From Glandiceps talaboti (Eukaryota; Hemichordata; Enteropneusta; Spengelidae), in NCBI RefSeq assembly GCF_964340395.1, contig NC_135569.1, forward strand, positions 13,658,519 through 13,722,518: 64,000 nt of DNA, read 5' to 3'. Numbering within the stretch: the stretch's first letter is position 1; every line of letters begins with the position of its first letter. Position numbers and translations under genes: made by a program. Below are positions 19,386 to 32,122 of the stretch, in pieces. Below the pieces are notes generated by a model, which searched no databases, had not been told where the DNA came from, and saw only the letters and a list, made by a program, of their open reading frames with translations.

Positions 19386-21084
19386 AGAAACTGGTACTGT
19401 TTACATCTTCAATTCTACAGATCTCAATAATTTGAAAATGGATTAAATCTGGTTATTACATCCGTAACCCAAGAAACAAGAAATCTATCTACATGAACAT
19501 GGTAGAAGATGCATTCTGATTGGTCAATGCAAGTGTGTTGTAGCCAATCAGAGACTAGGTTCAGATGACACCAGGTGTACTAGGGCACCTGTGTACAGTT
19601 TTTCCCCCAGTGAGTGAAACTGTAGGTATATATATATATGTATATTGAACACATAGAAATATTAATAATTAAATGTGTAAGTTGACTTAAAATTGTGATA
19701 TTGATAACCTTTCTGATCCATTGTGGAATTATTGTATTGTATCTGTCATATCATGTTGATTGAAAGAATTTCAGAATTTGAAAAAAAAAACAAGAGAAAA
19801 GATACGTCATCTTCGATTGGTTGCTTTATGCTCTGTAAAATCAGAAATTGCGTGCACAGTTTTATTTTGCTGATAATAGCGCAAAAAGGGAGTGTTCACC
19901 AGATGACTATGTAACAAGATATTTTATGATCAAAATCGATTATTTGGCTAGTTGAGATTTTTGTTTTGCTTGCTAAATAACAACACTTTTACTACTAGAA
20001 ACAACAGGTGATATGGAAGAACTAGCATGATGGTAAATTTTGTGGTAAAGCCTCCTGCCCAGACCGCGTGGAACTGATATAGTTCAAGAATGAAACTGTG
20101 CAATTATTCTTACTTTTTACAGAAATTACGTGACTTCAAACATATCGTAACAATGTTTATTAGGTTGTGTTATGCCTAGCATTCTAAGGAATGGAATACT
20201 TACTTTTATGGAATCAAGTTTTAAGAGTTCATTTGAAACCAAAGAAATCTTAAAAAGCCATGCAAATAAATTGAAATCACCACTTAGTGTCAAATAGCCT
20301 GAAAAATTATTGTTGCCGCTTTACTACATGTACTGCTGTCACTTATGGCAGTAATTGGAAGAGTTTCGGAATGCAAAAGTTTCAGTCTCACAGGCAGAGA
20401 ATTGGAGTCCTAAACATTAACATGGCTCGTATTTGGTCAGTTCTTTAGAAAAAAATATTTCTATTTCACTTTTATTTTATTTGAAATTTGTTTACCCTTA
20501 ATCCATTTTAAGTAGCATGAAACAGTTGAAACTTGTCATCCCCACCTGTTGCAATAGTAGTGGCCTCTTGTAATATCTTCTGTTTAGATGGATCATACCA
20601 TTAGAGTAATGTAGGGTAGACAGGTTGAAGGTGACAATAGAGGCCCCTGGTCAGATTAGGATTGAGCAATTTAGGTATGAAAGTGTTGTCTGGTAGAGCT
20701 TTACAAAAAGCTTGTCTCAACAAAAGAATGATTCGTTTAATAATCTTTCGGGCTCTGTTTTTAGCACAGTTGCAAGAACCTGGGATTGAATCATGGGACT
20801 TTAAGAAAGCAATTTAGAAACATTACTCAGACCTGTTTAAGTTTTCACAGTGTCGTATGTATTTCTTGCTTTATAAAGATGACAAATGGGACACTTCTTG
20901 CTAGCCAATGAAAGGAGACTCTCCTCAGTCCGCATAAGTTGAGTTAAGTACACCCTACAATATTCATAATTTTGAAGACCTAGAGCTGAAAATAAGTAAT
21001 AACATGATAGTTTCTTAAATAACAATGACTCAAAGTTTTGCTGTATGCAAAATATACCTAGCCAATGGGGAAGTTCAATGTGCA

Positions 21085-21436
21085 GTATGTGTGTGTCTGT
21101 GTGTGTGCGTGTGTATGCATGCATGTACATACATTGTATGCATGTATGCTCGTACAAATGTATGTGTACATATGTACATACATACATCGTATATTGTACT
21201 TATGTACGTTAAGTATGGTGTGTATGTATACATTGTATTATGTATCGGTATGTATGTATGTACACATGTAATACTATGTATGTTATACTAGTACTGTGTA
21301 ATTTTATGTATGTATGTATGCATGAATGTATGTATGTACATGTATGTATATATGTACGTATGTACGCTATGTATGTATGTATGTATGCACTGTGTGTATG
21401 TATGCATGCATGTATGTATGTTTGTATGTATGTAAA
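21085..21436. repeat. (TATG)n-rich microsatellite
   Basis: Interrupted TATGTATG with GTGTGT and many TACATGTA palindromes. ORFs on both strands are artefacts. Confidence 0.95.
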
Positions 21437-22829
21437 AAACTTGTTTGTTTTCTTTATGCATGCATTAACCACTGAGGTATTGTATTTGCCACATGTAATT
21501 AAATCAGGTACATTATATTATGTATGTAAATGAGGTGATCCTTATGCAAAATCCAAAAAAGAAAGATACATTTTGTGCAGTTTACATGTAAATGAAGTCT
21601 ACATTGTCATACATGTAAATGAGTTGTTCTTTATGCATATGATAGCCAATGAAGTTTGCCTTGTGTAAAGTGTATGCAAATTAGGTTTTCCTCTGACACT
21701 ACCAAAAAACTCATTCAAGTCTTGGTACTGCTTCTCTGTCCTTCATTAACGTGTCAGTACACTCAATATTATTTAATCCCATTATTTCTAACATGAGAAA
21801 TTGTAGCTTAACTTTTAGTTGCTTATATTTTTGCAGAGTTTAATAAGCAAGTGCTGTATTTTTGTACTGTGCTTTTCTTAGCAAAGTAATTAAAGAAATA
21901 TGGAAAGTGTAATGAACCCGTCCTTTTCTTTTTGTAGTCTCCTGGAGTTAATATTTTTTAAAGTTTTATTTGACTTATATTTTGTGATCCACATTTGATG
22001 TAGAAGGAAAGCTGATAGAATATCAATGTAGCCTGTTAATGGTATGCTTGATTCATATGTAAATGACAGTAGTAGCTATAACCATATAAGGATTGACCTT
22101 ACCATATAAGGCAAGAAGAAAAATGCATATCCCTCATTGGAAATTCTGCTCATGAATAATTCATGTCACCATATATGGATTTGACAAGATAATGCTAACC
22201 AATAACAAGCTCTGCATGCTGTCTTTATATTATGTACCGAAAAAATATGATTAAAACCAATAAAGATCTTCAGACTTGTTTATTTTCAATGAAAATGTTG
22301 GAACACAAATGGCTCTGTTGCAAATGTAACTACAAGGTGTTGTCCAATTTTATGAATATTCCAAAAAAATAAAGGACGATAAGGAATATAGCAAAGGCTG
22401 AATATTTATACCTTAGCCTGGATAAAGCAATAACTTCTATCTTATCATAAATAGTGGAATTTTCAAAATTTTTTCAAAATCTAGAAATATGACCAGATTT
22501 TGCTGAGCTGCTGTGTGCTACTTCATTTGGTTCGTATTTCTTTACCATTTCAAAAATCTTTATTCTTCGTTTTCTATCACATGTATGTTAAAGAGATTTT
22601 AAATGAAGTATTTTCATTTGCATCTCAATTAATGAATATCCATAGTATATGTAAAATATTCAGTGCTTTTTTTTTTTCTAAAATGGTAAACTGAATTTGT
22701 CATATACCCAATATTATTTTGCGAAAAAAACGTGTTCAAAGTTAAAACTCAAGACAGTGTTGCCAAAGGTAATAGAATTAATCTTTTTTATTAAATGTGG
22801 CAGTCAAAGTCTTGCCAATTATGGTTATG

Positions 22830-23000
22830 AATCAGTTTTACCAAATAAGGCAGTGAAACAATATTACCAAATATGGTAATTAATCAGTTTTACCAAATAT
22901 GGTGGCAGATAAGCTTTAATACCAAATATGGCAATGAAACAGTTTTACCAAATATGGTAAAGTGAACCAGTATTACCAAATATGGTATACAAGTGAGTTT
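22830..23000. repeat. ~31-bp array
   Basis: Units of CAGTTTTACCAAATATGGTA with AATGAA recur about five to six times with small indels. Confidence 0.8.
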
Positions 23001-23689
23001 TGCCAGAGTACATAGGGAATGTTCCTTGCACTTCGGACTTTGTTGTTTAACAATCTGAGTGTCATATTATTAAGCAATTATAGAGAACAATGCAGATGAC
23101 TAATGAGAGGACAAAGTTAATTTGACTGAAATACACATGTAGATTTGCAGTGCATAATTTTACAACATCAACATAAAACATTTAGGTAGAGGATGGAGTT
23201 GTGAAAGTTTACAGAATTGCAGGAGGAACTGTTGTAGTTCTGTGTTCCAGTGTAAAGTGCAACAACAGTCACATATCCTTGACACCCTGGTGTAAATGGA
23301 TTGACCACAAATAACAATAGGGTCAAACCATAGTTTGAAGAAGATGGGGGATGATTATGTAGACAGTATGGAAGTCATTTTATGTATAGATAAATTGAAC
23401 GATGTAAGAATAGAGTATTGATGGGAGATGGAATAAATGTAATTTGAATAAAACAGAATCTTGTTAGCCTTTGCATTTATATGTCTGTGGGTTTGATGCA
23501 AGATTTGGTATACTGATGACCAGCCTGTCATGCTTGAAAAATTATGATACACTATAGTATGCGTTGTCGTAAACCATAGCCTCTTTTATGGCACCGTCCA
23601 TCACCACTGTTAAGAGGTATTTCACAGTGTCATCAAAGAAATTTCAGCTCTGGTTTGCCAGAATGACAATATGCTATCATATTGGACTC

Positions 23690-23790
23690 TTTAAAAGGGG
23701 AATGCCACTCCAGGAAATGAAGGCATTTTCATACACTTTGGGTTCTAGAGAATTTCATGATTTCACATTACCTACATTACATGATTTCAG
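23690..23790. mobile_element. Family G element, partial
   Basis: GGGGAATGCCACTCCAGGAA and CATTTTCATACACTTTGGGT match the left end of the full family G copy at 45165-45378. Confidence 0.6.
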
Positions 23791-23944
23791 AGGAAGACCA
23801 TATTCATGATTTCATTGATGGTAAAAAGGATTTAGGAGTCATGAATATTCATTGTTCAACCTCACAAACTCTTTCCATAGTCAAAATAAATCACTGGTAG
23901 GACATTTTGGTGATGCAGCACATTTTGGAAATCTTGTCTACATA

Positions 23945-24300
23945 CACACAAACAAACACAGAAAGACAAAGCTATAACATTACCAGTCATGTAGAGGTGG
24001 TAACAGACACTCAAACGGAAAGACAAAGTTATAACATTACCAGGCATTTAGAGGTGGTAACAGACAGACACACACACAGAAAGACAAAGCTATAACATTA
24101 CCAGGCATTTAGCATTGGTAACAGACACACACACAGAAAGACAAAGTTATAACATTACCAGGCATTTAGAGGTGGTAACAGACATGCACACATGGACAAA
24201 GTTACAACATTACCAGCCATTTAGAGGTGGTAGCACAGACACACACAACACATGGACAAAGTCACAACATTACCAGCCATATAGGTGGCAACAGACACAT
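23945..24300. repeat. ~60-bp tandem array
   Basis: Six units contain GACAAAGCTATAACATTACC, a short AGAGGTGGTAACAGACA and CACACACA. The last two units carry ACATGGACAAAGT variants. Confidence 0.85.
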
Positions 24301-27300
24301 AAATATAGACAATAATATAATTACTTGCCATTAGGTAGAATTATATAGATTACTGTATGGCTATATATATACAAAATTATTTTCAGGCTATTAAATGAGG
24401 TCTTAGTTGCATTAGCAATCCAACACAGCTGGTCGATCCCATGAATGGAATCCAATGGGTGCAAATCTGGATATAGTTTTTTACAGCATTCAAAATAAAA
24501 TAAATCACTCAACACGTCTTTATTTGATGATGCATGTTTTATTCCTTTGCTTTCAATTCAATGCACAAGACAACTTTACAGAGATCAGACTCGCATACTG
24601 CATAACTACAAGATAATGCGATTTACATAGTTTGCACAGCTAAACAAAGTCATCTCAAATATTGGCCACTGGGGGCGCTAAACTCAGACATGAGGATTAC
24701 TGCCCACAATAGCGGCTAGCTGGCTGCTCAGAAGACCCAAAGCAAGAACATAATTCCATCTAAACTACAGATAGATATTTTTGATTACATGTGATTGAAT
24801 ATATTATTCATATTATTTCTAGTAGAGTTCACCAGGAAAAAACTAAACTAAGAAAGTCGTCTACGACAGAACGAACACAGCACTTGTCTGCCTTCTCTTT
24901 GTTTATGGTACGCAAGAAGCAGAAATGAACTATGCAAATTCGAAGATATTTGCTCTACAAAAGTCTCTCTCACATTCAATTTCTTTGGTATAATGATTAA
25001 AAGACATCAGGTTTATTCAGTTTTGTGCACAAACTACTAACAATTGTACGTGATCTCATAGCCATACCGTACATATTAAACTGAGGGCATGCATATTGTG
25101 TATAGTTATTTATATATATATATTTATACCTGGATATCATGATGTCTACTTGGCTACCTATCCAAGTACGAAGTTTACGTTGCTTTACTGTGCAGTCATT
25201 CCGTACACTTATTTCGTTTGATGACAAATTAATTCTAGGATTATTTCTGGCTGTCTGTATTAGCAATTGGAGGACGTACATTGTTTTTGTTTTTTTGGAA
25301 GCATTCTTTCAAAAAAAAATTTTGGTCAGGGCTTTTTCAAACTACATTTCAGAAGTGATATCAGGTAAATGAATGTTCCAAAAACTTGCTGTAAGTTGGT
25401 CCATCTCTTTTCAAAGACTGCTCCATTCTACAGAGGTTTTAGATACTACAACTGTGTTGAACACCTACTGTAAAACAAACTTGTTCTTTATCATTCCACA
25501 AGGTATTTCAACTTTTCACCCCAAAAAGTACCAGGCACTCTCATCAGAAATTAAAGTTACAAATTTGTGAATTCTATACATTTATACTTTCTGCCAAAAT
25601 TTCTTCTTCATAAAAATGGATTTTGTACTTTAAAATAAATTTGTGTATAGTACAACCATTTTCTTACCAAAGATTTCTTGCTCAAAATATTACAAATTCT
25701 TTCACTTTTCATTTCCCGCCAAAAATGAGACAACTTTTCATTTCCTGCCTAAAATGTGTGTTAAACAACTTTTCATTTCCCACCAAAAATATTTTGATCA
25801 TAAATTCTTGTTTTCGTGTTAGTTTTTGGCGAATCTCACTTTCATTTTTGATAGAAACCACATAAATCCTTTCTCTAGATGTACTTGTATCAAAATGTTT
25901 TATGCTACAAGAATAAAATTTGCAAAATAAATTAATTCTAGCTGTCGTACAAACTTCTGGTACTTGTAGGGGATAAAAGTTGCAAGATAGAAGAAATGTG
26001 AAAGTCAAGGTCAAAGTCAAGGTATATTCAAAGAAAAATGGCAGCTAGAATATAAGCACATATCATAACTCCTACAAGGACCTGAGCCAATCTGTCTAAA
26101 AAGTTCCTCCAACAAGAAAGCAAATCAAAATCAAACCAAATCAAATCTCTTGCTGTGCAATAAAACATGCATTTAAACATTTATAACAAATAATTCTCAT
26201 ACAAAACAACATGAAATATATACAGAAAATGACGACAAAATGTCACCGAAAGAATCCTGTCGTGCATAGAAAATTAAACTCGGCTTCCAAATTGATACAG
26301 GCGACACACATTGACGCAATAAATAAATGTATAAAGGTGACAACACTTTGACATAAAAATGCGACAAAAATGTTGACCCTGTTGTCGTTATTTTGATCAT
26401 AATTTGTGACTATGTATCTGTTACCTCTAATCTAGTGTGATAGACTACTGAAAATGTGATATCAGTTATTGGATAACAAAAAGAAAATTTCAGATTGCTA
26501 CTTTTTTATGATATCCAATCAGATCTGATGTACTTACAGTTGGGCCATGACAAATAAATTCTATGTTTCTCAAATATACATGTAAATTAACTTTTCTTTA
26601 ATTCAGCTGGTGCAGCAGTGTAACTTTGGGTGTTTTTTTTATAAAACAATAACTGAAAAAATATGTTATAGGTTTGGCAGACAATTTGAACGTTGCTTTA
26701 AAATGTTATGATTTCCAAGTCCATGTATTTCTAAATCTACTCTCTTTGTAGAGTGATAATTTTTTCCCCAAGATTTCGTTTTTTTGGGACATTCGAATAG
26801 AATTTTTTTGATCATGGCATCACAGTTTAATAGACAAACTTCAATCTGGTGATTAAGTATTCATAAGCACTACACCATAGACCTGTATATCGGCATTTCT
26901 CATTGCACAGCTCAGCTTCTGGCTATCCAATCAAATTCAATGTAACAATCATTCTAGGCATCTAAATTTACAACAAAATAGTCCATTGGACAATTCCATA
27001 TAACCCATCTGTTGACTAGCCAATAAGAATCTTTCTACCTAAATTCGACCAATAAGATTCTTTCTAACTAAATTTGACACTATCAATATTAAACATAACT
27101 TCAGAATCTGAATGTTTCCAACAGGGCACACTTCAATATCTCACACTTTACAAACTGTCCTCTGATTGGCCAAACTACTATCAACAAATCTCTAACGACC
27201 AATCACTATACCTGAAATTTGCGCAAGATGTGATACACAATTATATGCAAATTTTACAGTCAAGTCAAAAGTCAATACTAAGCTAACGTTTCTTAACATT

Positions 27301-29573
27301 CTGGCAAACTTCTTGATCATGCCAGCATTTTTTTTTCGTCACTGAAATAGTCATTGCACTCGGGAATTCACAAATATGAAATGATACATCACAAATAAGC
27401 ACCGAAAGTTTATACAGTATATTTTTGACGAAATACGACTCCACTTTGCATATAGGCGCAATATTATTATATTTAGTGAAAGATACAACAAAAAACGGGT
27501 AAATTGTGCGAAAGATAATGTTTAGATTTAAGTAAATATGTTTCACATCAAAACATGTCTCAATGGTACAAGTAGACCTCTAAATATGATTTGAGTAAGG
27601 TCGCATTAAAGGGGGGCATGCTGATAAAAACTGTATAAATTTCATATTTCTGGGGTTTGTGTATCCAATTTGAAAATGCAGTTCTCCTCATTGAAAATTG
27701 ATGAATTCTCTGCAAAACATATTAATGCAACTGGTCGAGAAATGAAATGGAATTTCAGGTATATACCAAAAATTCAATTACCAGCATTCTTATAGTCTTT
27801 TGAGATACTAAATTGCGCTGTCACCATGCCAAACATTGTTTTAAAGGATCTACTCAAAATCAAAATTATATTATAAGCCAAAAATGATATGAAAATTTAC
27901 ACAATTTTTGTCCACATTTTCCCCTTTAACTAGCAAATTCGTCATTATTTTCTAAATCAAAGTTACGAAACATCAATTTATATGTAAATGACTATATGTC
28001 ATGTTTATTATTCAACTACAGCACTATTTGGTTTGCGAGTACTGTTCTATGTTAGTAATTTATTTAGTTTCATAACTACACTGTGTTCTAGAAATACATA
28101 AAGACAGTGTATTGATTCGACACGCATGTCTGTGATATTTTCAAAGGTGATAGTTTACGTCGTTACTACATTTATATTTAGGAGTAATCTTCTCGTAATG
28201 TTATAAGTCATATATATATACATATATATTTGCTGCATATATTACAGCAATGGGGTTATTACTGGGGTGGTTTCATTACGTTTTTTCTACACGAAATTTT
28301 CACAATTTACATTACTGTGTGAGGGCGGTGTTCTGTCAATTCGGTGCATGGGCGTTATAACTAGCACTGCTTCTTTTCACTTGGTTTGCATTTTCCAAAG
28401 TCAAAATCACTTCTTTACAGTGTCATAAACATTCCTGATCATGCAAATTCAAATAATTTGCGAAATAAGCAATCTGCCGACCTCTGCAAACCTACTACTC
28501 TACCTTGGCATTCTGACCACCCCTTCAACATAATGGTATGGTCCTAAGATTTTATCCCATAATATATTCTATGTGTTAATTAGATGCTATACATAGATAT
28601 AATACTGTTAAATAATTGGATAATAGCAGAATAAATATTTGCATTGCACGTTTATAGTGAACATTGACTAAATCTACATATTCATGCTGCATAAAAGCAA
28701 GGTTTTACGTACTTCAAGCGAACATAGAACAGACAAAACATTTTTGAATTGAATTTAATTAATGATATGAAGATTGCATTGTTTTCAAATTGTTGAAATC
28801 CACTAAAATGTTCTGATTTTTTTCATTTTGACATTTCTTTTTTGAGCTTCATGTTGATACAGCACTGAACACTTCTGACACATTTTCCAGTGCAAAGATT
28901 ACGACTATCAAGTTTTCCCGCCAAAAAATTCAAACATCAAAATTTTCATTTTTTAGCAACTTTTCTTCAAAGTTTATCTTACTTTTCATTTTAAAGGACT
29001 TTATTTTGTATTTTTAACTGATTTTAGCCAAAATATTTGAAGTTTATTTCTTGATCTTCGTAAATAATGTTGACCCACTCCTCCATGCAAGCAGTTAAAT
29101 TCCTCAGAAAGCATACGACACCTCAATGGCAGACAGGCAGTGAGGGTCATGTGACATTTTATGCATTTACTGGCAGTTTGTTTGATATTTGTTTCCTCCA
29201 ATGACACATTCTACATCAAATTCAAGGTCAATCAAAATTCAAATTGTCGACAATTTGAAAAGTAAACTAAATGACATTCAACTTTGTTCACGGCCATTTT
29301 GCTACTCCATTCAATTTCTACTTTATATTTCAGAACTGTTTTGAACAGAGCAAAATATCAATTATCGTAAATAAGTAGAGACATTGATTTCTTTTATTCC
29401 TAATTATATTATCTACACAGAAATTTCAAGATTTTTCAAAGTTTTTTTTAGTCGTTGTCCTTGTTCTCTGTGTGGGAAGCCACTAATTAATCCGTCCATG
29501 TATGCGTTGGGCTTGGGGGTTCATTGTTTTCATTCACATCAAACTTAGGGGGTCTGTGATTTCAATGCATGCT
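24301..29573 (-). other. Kinesin 3' UTR and intergenic DNA
   Basis: No exon is recognised for 5.3 kb after the kinesin stop. On the minus strand AATAAA occurs at 29393-29398, giving a ~180-base UTR. It also occurs as a close pair at 24538-24543 and 24519-24524, giving a ~5-kb UTR. The stretch is largely free of the repeat families found elsewhere, which would fit a long UTR; this is inference. Short TTTCATTTCCCGCCAAAAAT repeats lie at about 25700-25795. Confidence 0.45.
29393..29398 (-). terminator. Candidate proximal polyadenylation signal of the kinesin gene
   Basis: AATAAA on the minus strand, 176 bases after the stop codon. Distal candidates also exist near 24540, so alternative UTR lengths are possible. 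Confidence 0.4.
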
Positions 29574-29616
29574 TTAAATTCGGACTTGAGTGGCCCTTCT
29601 CCTTGACAGCTTTGAC
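29574..29616 (-). CDS. KIF1A: Kinesin-3 last coding exon
   Basis: Acceptor TTCTTCACAG. One base completes Arg, then [13 protein letters not shown] and TAA, closely matching the vertebrate end SKLSRRRSAQMRV. Confidence 0.95.
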
Positions 29617-32062
29617 CTGTGAAGAAATCAGAAAATAATGTTAGGATAAACATCTCAGATTTCAGAAAGAGGATATTTGCACTTGAACAATCAAAATTTG
29701 AGGTTAGCTTTGACGAGACGAGATGTCCAAATCGTTATGTTTGCAAAAATATTTCAGGTACAGCCTTGAGAATGGATGGTACACTTTTACTAAAAGTTAA
29801 AACCATGTCCAATGAAGATCACTGTTAAATTAATGCAAATTGATTTCAGTCAGCCAATCATGTCTTACCTGATAGATCAAGCTAGGAGTGGATTGAAGGC
29901 ATACAGCCAATCATGTCTTACCTTATAGATCGAGCTAGGAGTGGATTGAAGGCATACAGCTACAGCCAATCATGTCTTACCTTATAGATCCAGCTAGGAA
30001 AGGATTGAAGGCATACAGCCAATCATGTCTTACCTTATAGATCCAGCTAGGAGTGGATTGAAGGCATACAGCCAATCATGTCTTACCTTATAGATCCAGC
30101 TAGGAGTGGATTGAAGGCATACAGCCAATCATGTCTTACCTTATAGATCCAGCTAGGAGTGGATTGAAGGCATACAGCCAATCATGTCTTACCTTATAGA
30201 TCCAGCTAGGAGTGGATTGAAGGCATACAGCCAATCATGTACTTCTTTGTCACTGTTTGTTTGTAGGAGGAAGCCACGGAACTTGGTACAAACAGAGAAG
30301 GTGTTTGGTGTCTACAAATATAAACGTACAAAAATAATATTAAATTCCTAACGTCTTACACATTTTCCCCCCTCATTTCAGCTGTACTATGAAGTGCAAA
30401 AAATCATATTATCTCAACTAAACTGCTGTAAAAATATTTCATCAAGAAAATTGTTTTACTTACATACTTCTAACATTAGCCTATTTCATTGTAGTGTTCT
30501 TAAATATCTTTACTACGCTTATATACCCAAATAGAATTAACAATTTTATGTGCAGTTATATCTAATCTAATCTATTACTGTGGTGAGGACATGTCATTCA
30601 TTAGTGACTTCAACGTAATATCAAAAAAAAATTGTACAACTGTAAGTTATAGAATGATATAAAACTGAGACACTTTTAAAGTCATGATAGTCGAAATGGT
30701 TAGAGTGGCTGACTTTGGAATCTGAAAATTGCTGGTCACCTTGCATAGCCTTTTTTTTTAAATGCTAAAATCCTTGGGTACAATTTGAACATGTGCCCCA
30801 GTTAGCCCAGCTGTATAATTGGGGACCAGGTAGGATAGAGGTTGTTGTGTGAATGCTTATCACTATGTGATTACAGAGAGGCTGCAATGGATTGTATGCT
30901 CTCCTGCTGAGTTGAGAAGCAACATCACACTGTTGTGCCGATATAGGTCTGTGCCAGGGGGTAGTAATTGTACAGTGCTACGATCAGTGTGTCCTCTAAG
31001 CCATTTTGACGTGACATTGACGTACACAATTTCTAGGTTACGCACCAAAATTTGGTGTTCCCCCTTATTCTTACTATGTGGTGACTCACAAGAAATGCCA
31101 GTTTTTATCATTTTGACCCACAACAACAAAAATTGGCTATCATTAGAGGGCACACTTGCTTCGATCATGGCATTCACTGTGAAAGGCACTTCATAAATGT
31201 GAAGTACATGACTTGTAAGCAGAGGTTGTAATGGATTGTATGCTCTCCTGGGAGTTGAGGAATCTACATCATGTCCTTGTACAGATATAGCTCTGTGCCA
31301 GGGGTAATAATGATACTCAGTAACTATGATCACAACATCCATTATCGAATGTATCGTACAAATGTCTACTATTCTCCTTCTTCTGCAACATACCTTTAAC
31401 ATAGCCTGTGCATCTTCACTGTATTCTATCTGAGCTGTGGCCAGATTAATAAGTCCTCTTTCTACTGGATCCTTTTCGTGGTTATAGATGTACACATAGG
31501 GACGTCGTACAACCACGTATCTACGCTGCCAACCACTCGTCTTCTCCTCCAGGAAATTCAAGTAGCCCTTCCTAGAAACGATTGGACTGGGCGGGATGGG
31601 GGTAAAAAAGAACCATGAAGACATTAGAGTCAATATTTACTTGTATGAAGAAGATAAAGGTGAACGACTCATTTGTTAATGTTGTGTCCCTTTCAGCATG
31701 TTTCATGTGTTTGTTTGTTTGTTTGTTTGTTTGTAATCTTGTCTTCACTTACATGTCTACAGGTATCATATACCGGTAGGTTTATGTACCAAATACCCTT
31801 CCTTCTCTCATATACCGGTAGGTTTATGTACCAAATACCCTTCCTTCTCTCACAATATGGCTGTCACAGTGAAATAAAGTCACTTCTTTGTAATGGTACA
31901 TTTTGAACAATTGCAAAATCATGACCTACATACTACAGACTTTTTCTGTTTGACATATCTTTTTGTCTAGCTGTCAGTCTTCCCTAAAGTTTTTCATATG
32001 TGTATCAAACCTTTTTGGCACCTACATACCCATCAACACGGCTCGCACCCCCGTCCCCACTT

Positions 32063-32122
<60 letters not shown>

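Larger units (their letters stand above)
19386..24300. other. NECAP 3' UTR and downstream intergenic DNA
   Basis: No coding exon is recognised. Possible NECAP polyadenylation signals AATAAA lie at 20265 and 22259; which is used cannot be told. The region includes a TATG microsatellite, a ~31-bp array and a ~60-bp array. Confidence 0.55.

Noticed and set aside
24666-24678. CCACTGGGGGCGC as a further CTCF-like site
   Set aside because: It needs a one-base gap to fit the core, so it was not counted.
29851-30240. Regular 53-bp repeats considered as a CRISPR-like array
   Set aside because: There are no distinct spacers, the unit is exon sequence plus splice donor, and the genome is animal.
30863-31633. 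256-codon open frame on the minus strand
   Set aside because: Only 31394-31586 is coding (PH domain). The rest is intron and SINE sequence read through the donor, and its residues do not match the kinesin.
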